A DNA stretch of 64,000 bases from Nocardioides flavescens (lineage in GTDB: Bacteria; Actinomycetota; Actinomycetes; Propionibacteriales; Nocardioidaceae). Made by a program: the position numbers and the translations under genes. Positions 60,807 through 64,000 of this stretch are shown one piece after another; position 1 is the first letter of the stretch, and every line of letters begins with the position of its first letter. The DNA lies in NCBI RefSeq assembly GCF_009823805.1, contig NZ_WUEK01000002.1, positions 62,001 to 126,000 on the forward strand, in the 5' to 3' direction. The notes below the pieces were generated by a model. That model made no database searches, was not told the DNA's origin, and saw only the letters and a list, made by a program, of their open reading frames with translations.

Positions 60807-60840
60807 ACGAGGCCCCGGACCTGGTGGTCCGGGGCCTCGT
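60807..60840 (-). terminator. Terminator of the DUF7455 gene
   Basis: 15-bp perfect arms (60807-60821, 60826-60840) with loop TGGT, 55 bases beyond the DUF7455 stop. Shares the GAGGCCCCGGACC stem with the livK terminator at 9999-10032. Confidence 0.82.
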
Positions 60841-60895
60841 CGTGTCGTACGCCGCTGATCGGCGGCGGGTCGGTCAGGGTCTGTGGGGCGGTGCC

Positions 60896-61114
60896 TCAGG
60901 CGGAGGCGCCCGGCTTGTCGGTGAGCTTGCCCGTCTCGTCGACGACGGTCACGGCGATCTCCTTGAGCTTGTCACCGTGCTCGCGAGCGTGGTGGGCGCA
61001 GAAGAGGAGCTCGCCGCCGGACTGGAGCTCTACGCGGAGATAGGCCTGGGCTCCGCAACGGTCGCAGCGGTCGGCTGCGGTGAGCGGGGTGCTCGGAGCA
61101 ACTGCAGTGGTCAC
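60896..61114 (-). CDS. DUF7455 small cysteine-containing protein (72 aa)
   Basis: A short conserved actinobacterial protein. The core TAADRCDRCGAQAYLRVELQ followed by GGELLFCAHHAREHGDKLKE contains C-x2-C and C-x-H-H motifs that probably bind zinc. The rest is polar. The GTG at 61114 has GAGG 6 bases upstream. It is divergent from parE, and the same small gene sits between the principal sigma gene and parE in Streptomyces as I recall. Function unknown. Confidence 0.85.
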   Translation of the reverse strand: MTTAVAPSTPLTAADRCDRCGAQAYLRVELQSGGELLFCAHHAREHGDKLKEIAVTVVDETGKLTDKPGASA

Positions 61115-61541
61115 GACGGCCTCATTTCTCGTTTCGGTGTCGTTGGTGCAACGTAGCCAGGGTCCCCAAAGATTCCCCGGTTGCGTCACATCCCCCTCGG
61201 ACGCCTTGATCCAATCACGGATGGTCTTCCCACCACCGTCCCGGTTCACGCCTGGGACCAGTGTGTGGCCTCGGTAACCGAGATGGTGGTGGAACAACGC
61301 AGTTCGGACAGGTGGTGCGGTCGGGCTGGTGGGACGGCTGGTGCGAATGGTGCGGCTGCCTGGCTGTCCGGACGGCGGCGACGCTGCCGCTGACCCCACC
61401 GTAGTGGGGGTCCGGGGGCGACCCGACCAGGCGTGCCTGCGAGGCCGCCCGGCGTGTCGAAGGTAGATTCGGAGCCGCACCCGCCACCGGATGGGACCCG
61501 CGAACGGTCCCGACCGGGGGCACCGACGCGAGGAGTGACCG
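61115..61541. other. Long divergent region between DUF7455 gene and parE
   Basis: 427 bases without a convincing gene. Visible elements: TCGGTAACCGA palindrome at 61271-61281; a GACCCCAC/GTGGGGGTC hairpin at 61392-61412; a -10-like TAGATT at 61464-61469 on the plus strand that could serve parE, leaving a ~65-base leader; and CCACCACC/GGTGGTGG complementary blocks flanking the TCGGTAACCGA palindrome. Confidence 0.5.
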
Positions 61542-63599
61542 ATCGACACCGCCTACAACGCCGCGCACCTGCTGGTCCTCGAGGGCCTCGAGGCGGTGCG
61601 CAAGCGCCCGGGCATGTACATCGGCTCCACCGACACCCGCGGGCTGATGCACTGCCTGTGGGAGATCATCGACAACGGCGTCGACGAGGCCCTCGCGGGA
61701 GCGGCGCAGCGGGTGGAGGTCACGCTCCACCCCGACGACTCGGTCGAGGTCCACGACGACGGGCGCGGCATCCCGACCGACAAGGAGCCGCGCACCGGGC
61801 TCCCGGGCGTGGAGGTGGTCGCAACCAAGCTGCACGCCGGCGGCAAGTTCGGTGGCGGCTCGTACGTCGCCACGGGCGGTCTGCACGGCGTCGGGCTCTC
61901 GGTCGTCAACGCCCTCTCGGCGCGCATGGACATCGACGTGGAGCGCTCGCCCGCCATCCAGGGGCTGTCGTTCAAGCACGGCGTGCCGGGCGTCTTCGAC
62001 GGCGACGGCCCGCGGGCGGCGTTCACGGCGCAGAGCGGTCTGACCCGCAAGGGCGCTCGGGTCGCGAAGGGCCGCAGCGGCACCCGGATCCGCTTCTGGC
62101 CGGACCGGCAGATCTTCACCAAGGACGCCGACTTCGTCTACGACGGCCTGCTCGGCCGAGCCCGGCAGACGGCGTTCATCGTGCCCGGCCTCGAGATCGT
62201 CATCCGCGACCTGCGTGGACCCGAGATGGTCGAGGAGAAGTTCCGCCACGACGGCGGCATCGGCGAGTTCGTCGACTTCCTGGCGAAGGACGAGCCGGTG
62301 ACCGACGTGCTGCGCCTGCAGGGCAGCGGCACGTTCACCGAGACGGTGCCGGTGCTCGACGCCAACGGCCACATGACCCCGCAGGAGGTCGAGCGCGAGC
62401 TCGGCGTCGACATCGCGGTGCGGTGGGGGACCGGCTACGACACCGAGCTGCGCTCGTTCGTCAACGTCATCGCCACCCCCAAGGGCGGCACCCACGTCAG
62501 CGGCTTCGAGCAGGGCCTGCTCAAGACGTTCAACGACGTGATGAGGGCCGCCAAGGTCCTCAAGGTCAACGACGACCCCGTCACCAAGGACGACGTCCTC
62601 GAGGGGATGACCGCCGTGGTGACCGTGCGCCAGGCCGAGCCCCAGTTCGAGGGTCAGACCAAGGAGATCCTCGGCACGCCGCAGGTGCGCAGAGTGGTGA
62701 ACAAGGTCGTCTCCGCCGAGATGGATGCGTTCCTCACCTCGACCAAGCGGGTCGAGAAGGCCCAGGCCAGGCTGGTGATGGAGAAGGTCGCCGGCGCGGC
62801 CAAGACCCGCATCGCCGCGCGCCAGCACAAGGAGACCCAGCGCCGCAAGAACGCCCTGGAGTCCTCGGCGCTGCCGGCCAAGCTCGCCGACTGCCGCGCG
62901 ACCGACGACCGCACCGAGCTGTTCATCGTCGAGGGGGACTCCGCGCTCGGCACCGCCAAGCTCGCGCGCAACTCGGAGTTCCAGGCCCTGCTGCCGATCC
63001 GGGGCAAGATCCTCAACGTCCAGAAGGCGTCGGTGGGCGACATGCTCAAGAACGCCGAGTGCGGCTCGATCATCCAGGTGGTCGGCGCGGGCTCGGGGCG
63101 CACCTTCGACATCGACGCGGCGCGCTACAGCAAGATCATCTTCATGGCCGACGCCGACTCCGACGGGGCCCACATTCGCTGCCTGCTCGCGACGCTGTTC
63201 TTCAAGTACATGCCCGAGCTCGTCGCCGCCGGCCGGGTCTTCACCGCCGTGCCGCCGCTGCACCGCATCGAGCTCACCAACCCCCGCAAGGGCATGGACA
63301 AGTACGTCTACACGTACTCAGACGACGAGCTGCACCGCAAGCTCGCCGAGCTGAAGAAGAAGAACATCGGCTGGAAGGACACCCCGCAGCGCTACAAGGG
63401 GCTGGGGGAGATGGACGCCGACCAGCTGGCCGAGACCACGATGGACCCGCGCCGGCGCACCCTGCGCCGGCTCACCGTCGACGACGCGGAGGCCGCCTCG
63501 CAGGTCTTCGAGCTGCTCATGGGCTCCGAGGTCGCGCCGCGCAAGGAGTTCATCGTGCAGGGCGCCTACGAGATCGACGCGGAGACGCTCGACGCGTGA
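61542..63599 (+). CDS. parE: DNA gyrase/topoisomerase IV subunit B, probable ATC start
   Basis: Type IIA topoisomerase ATPase subunit. GHKL ATP site: IIDNGVDEALAG, VHDDGRGIPTDKE, GGKFGGGSYVATGGLHGVG. Toprim: IVEGDSALGTAKLARNSEF, PIRGKILNVQKA and MADADSDGAHIRCLL. Family similarity begins upstream of any ATG, GTG or TTG, at YNAAHLLVLEGLEAVRKRPG. In this frame a stop is at 61536, and GAGGAG ends 6 bases before ATC at 61542, an ideal ribosome-binding distance. So either ATC initiates (685 residues), or there is a one-base insertion: removing one base near 61544 would join GTG at 61535 to the gene as V-T-D-D-T-A-Y-N. Starting at GTG 61596 would delete conserved residues. A gyrA-type partner is not in the window. 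Confidence 0.9.
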   Translation: MDTAYNAAHLLVLEGLEAVRKRPGMYIGSTDTRGLMHCLWEIIDNGVDEALAGAAQRVEVTLHPDDSVEVHDDGRGIPTDKEPRTGLPGVEVVATKLHAGGKFGGGSYVATGGLHGVGLSVVNALSARMDIDVERSPAIQGLSFKHGVPGVFDGDGPRAAFTAQSGLTRKGARVAKGRSGTRIRFWPDRQIFTKDADFVYDGLLGRARQTAFIVPGLEIVIRDLRGPEMVEEKFRHDGGIGEFVDFLAKDEPVTDVLRLQGSGTFTETVPVLDANGHMTPQEVERELGVDIAVRWGTGYDTELRSFVNVIATPKGGTHVSGFEQGLLKTFNDVMRAAKVLKVNDDPVTKDDVLEGMTAVVTVRQAEPQFEGQTKEILGTPQVRRVVNKVVSAEMDAFLTSTKRVEKAQARLVMEKVAGAAKTRIAARQHKETQRRKNALESSALPAKLADCRATDDRTELFIVEGDSALGTAKLARNSEFQALLPIRGKILNVQKASVGDMLKNAECGSIIQVVGAGSGRTFDIDAARYSKIIFMADADSDGAHIRCLLATLFFKYMPELVAAGRVFTAVPPLHRIELTNPRKGMDKYVYTYSDDELHRKLAELKKKNIGWKDTPQRYKGLGEMDADQLAETTMDPRRRTLRRLTVDDAEAASQVFELLMGSEVAPRKEFIVQGAYEIDAETLDA

Positions 63600-63771
63600 G
63601 GTGGCGGTCGGTGCCGGTGGTCGAGGAGGTCACGCTGGCGACCGTCTCGAAATCGCTGTCGGAGGTGCTGGTGGCTCCGAGACAGGACTTCGTCCTTCCT
63701 CACCCACCGGGGCAGCGCCGTCTTTCCTGGACAACCGGCGTCGCCGCGCTCTCCGTCGCGACCACCGAGGC
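63600..63771. repeat. Region after parE with a degraded palindromic repeat
   Basis: GGTGGTCGAGGAGGTCACGC followed by TGGCGACCGTCTCG (63616-63650) resembles the GTCGAG...CTCGA repeat at 29666-29770, with decay. GACAGGACTTCGTCCTTCC further on can form a small hairpin. No gene is supported here, though an open frame runs through on the plus strand from parE's other frame. Confidence 0.4.
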
Positions 63772-64000
63772 CTAGAACTTGCGGTCGAGCAGACCCGTGT
63801 CGACGTCGTAGACGAACCCGCCGACGGCGACGGTCTCGGGGATCAGGGGGTGGGTGCGCACCTTGCGCACGTCCTCCTCGAGGGCGGCGACCTGGTCGCG
63901 CACGACGTTGAAGGGCTGCCAGGTGGAGTCGAGGCCCGAGGAGGCGTTGATCTTCTCGTGCAGCTCGGCCTCGGTGTTGCTCGCCACGGCGCAGCGGGTG
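63772..64000 (-). CDS. Beta-carbonic anhydrase, N-terminus beyond the window
   Basis: The C-terminal ~76 residues of a beta-class carbonic anhydrase, which interconverts CO2 and bicarbonate with zinc. The frame remains open through base 64000 and reads TRCAVASNTEAELHEKINAS before a conserved-looking end: VVRDQVAALEEDVRKVRTHP, LIPETVAVGGFVYDVDTGLL. The zinc ligands would lie in the missing part. The GTG at 63985-63987 is an internal codon, not the start. Convergent with parE. Confidence 0.85.
   Translation of the reverse strand, partial: TRCAVASNTEAELHEKINASSGLDSTWQPFNVVRDQVAALEEDVRKVRTHPLIPETVAVGGFVYDVDTGLLDRKF

Noticed and set aside
59288..61156. 622-codon plus-strand frame across EamA/DUF456 genes
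   Set aside because: Arg/Ala/Glu-rich shadow; reverse strand shows membrane proteins with normal coupling.
61215..63263. 682-codon reverse-strand frame opposite parE
   Set aside because: Composition typical of antisense to a GC-rich gene; parE motifs are decisive.

Overview
The window is high-GC DNA with actinobacterial gene order. The gene content (two principal-type sigma factors, a PdtaR-like ANTAR regulator, an AftD-like transferase, DUF2613, DUF3068 and DUF7455 proteins, parE close to the principal sigma gene) suggests a free-living, non-mycolate actinomycete. Nocardioides or another member of the Nocardioidaceae is my best guess. It reads as ordinary chromosome: I see no transposase, prophage, CRISPR array or rRNA. 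GTG starts are very common, and many genes have a TAnnnT -10 box only 5-7 bases before the start codon, which predicts leaderless mRNAs.

Layout. 1-4.1 kb: end of gltD, pyk, a reverse-strand tRNA-Leu(CAA) with a short variable loop, a small unknown gene and a PdtaR-like response regulator. 4.3-11.5 kb: a branched-chain amino acid ABC transporter (livHMGF, with livK reversed downstream). A DUF559/AbiEi-like gene sits between livF and livK, bracketed by a 32-bp inverted repeat. 11.6-15.9 kb: DUF554 protein, GNAT, polA. 15.9-29.6 kb: a cell-envelope glycan cluster (flippase, large membrane proteins, DUF2613, glycosyltransferase, methyltransferase, AftD-like enzyme, acyltransferase, DUF3068) resembling the Rv0224c-Rv0236A set of Mycobacterium tuberculosis. 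29.8-34.8 kb: a methyltransferase without a normal start codon, a protein with thirteen 10-residue repeats, a phytase-like/GDPD fusion and an APH-type kinase.

35-43.4 kb: rpsA and coaE, usually neighbours in actinobacteria, are separated by about 6.2 kb holding a small membrane protein, an AraC/DJ-1 regulator coupled to a sulfotransferase, an AMP-forming ligase and a secreted copper radical oxidase with AbfB domains. 43.4-50.2 kb: group 2 sigma factor, S9 peptidase (oligopeptidase B), pxpABC 5-oxoprolinase (with an 86-bp nested palindrome between pxpA and pxpB) and a double GNAT protein. 50.2-57.2 kb: DinB, an HhH-GPD repair protein, a universal stress protein, an unknown gene with a 12-bp repeat, two adjacent unlike glutamate-cysteine-ligase-family genes and a DUF4192 protein. 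57.5-64 kb: the principal sigma gene, LapA-like, EamA and DUF456 membrane proteins, a DUF7455 protein, parE (apparently with an ATC start or a one-base error) and the end of a beta-carbonic anhydrase gene.

The best candidates for new biology are the short-variable-arm tRNA-Leu(CAA), the 10-residue-repeat protein coupled to a methyltransferase that has only a CTG start, the nuclease-like gene inside an inverted repeat, the nested palindrome in the pxp locus, the LivH permease with an extracytoplasmic beta-sandwich domain, and the ATC/frameshift puzzle at parE. I did not find a clearly complete new defence or metabolic system.
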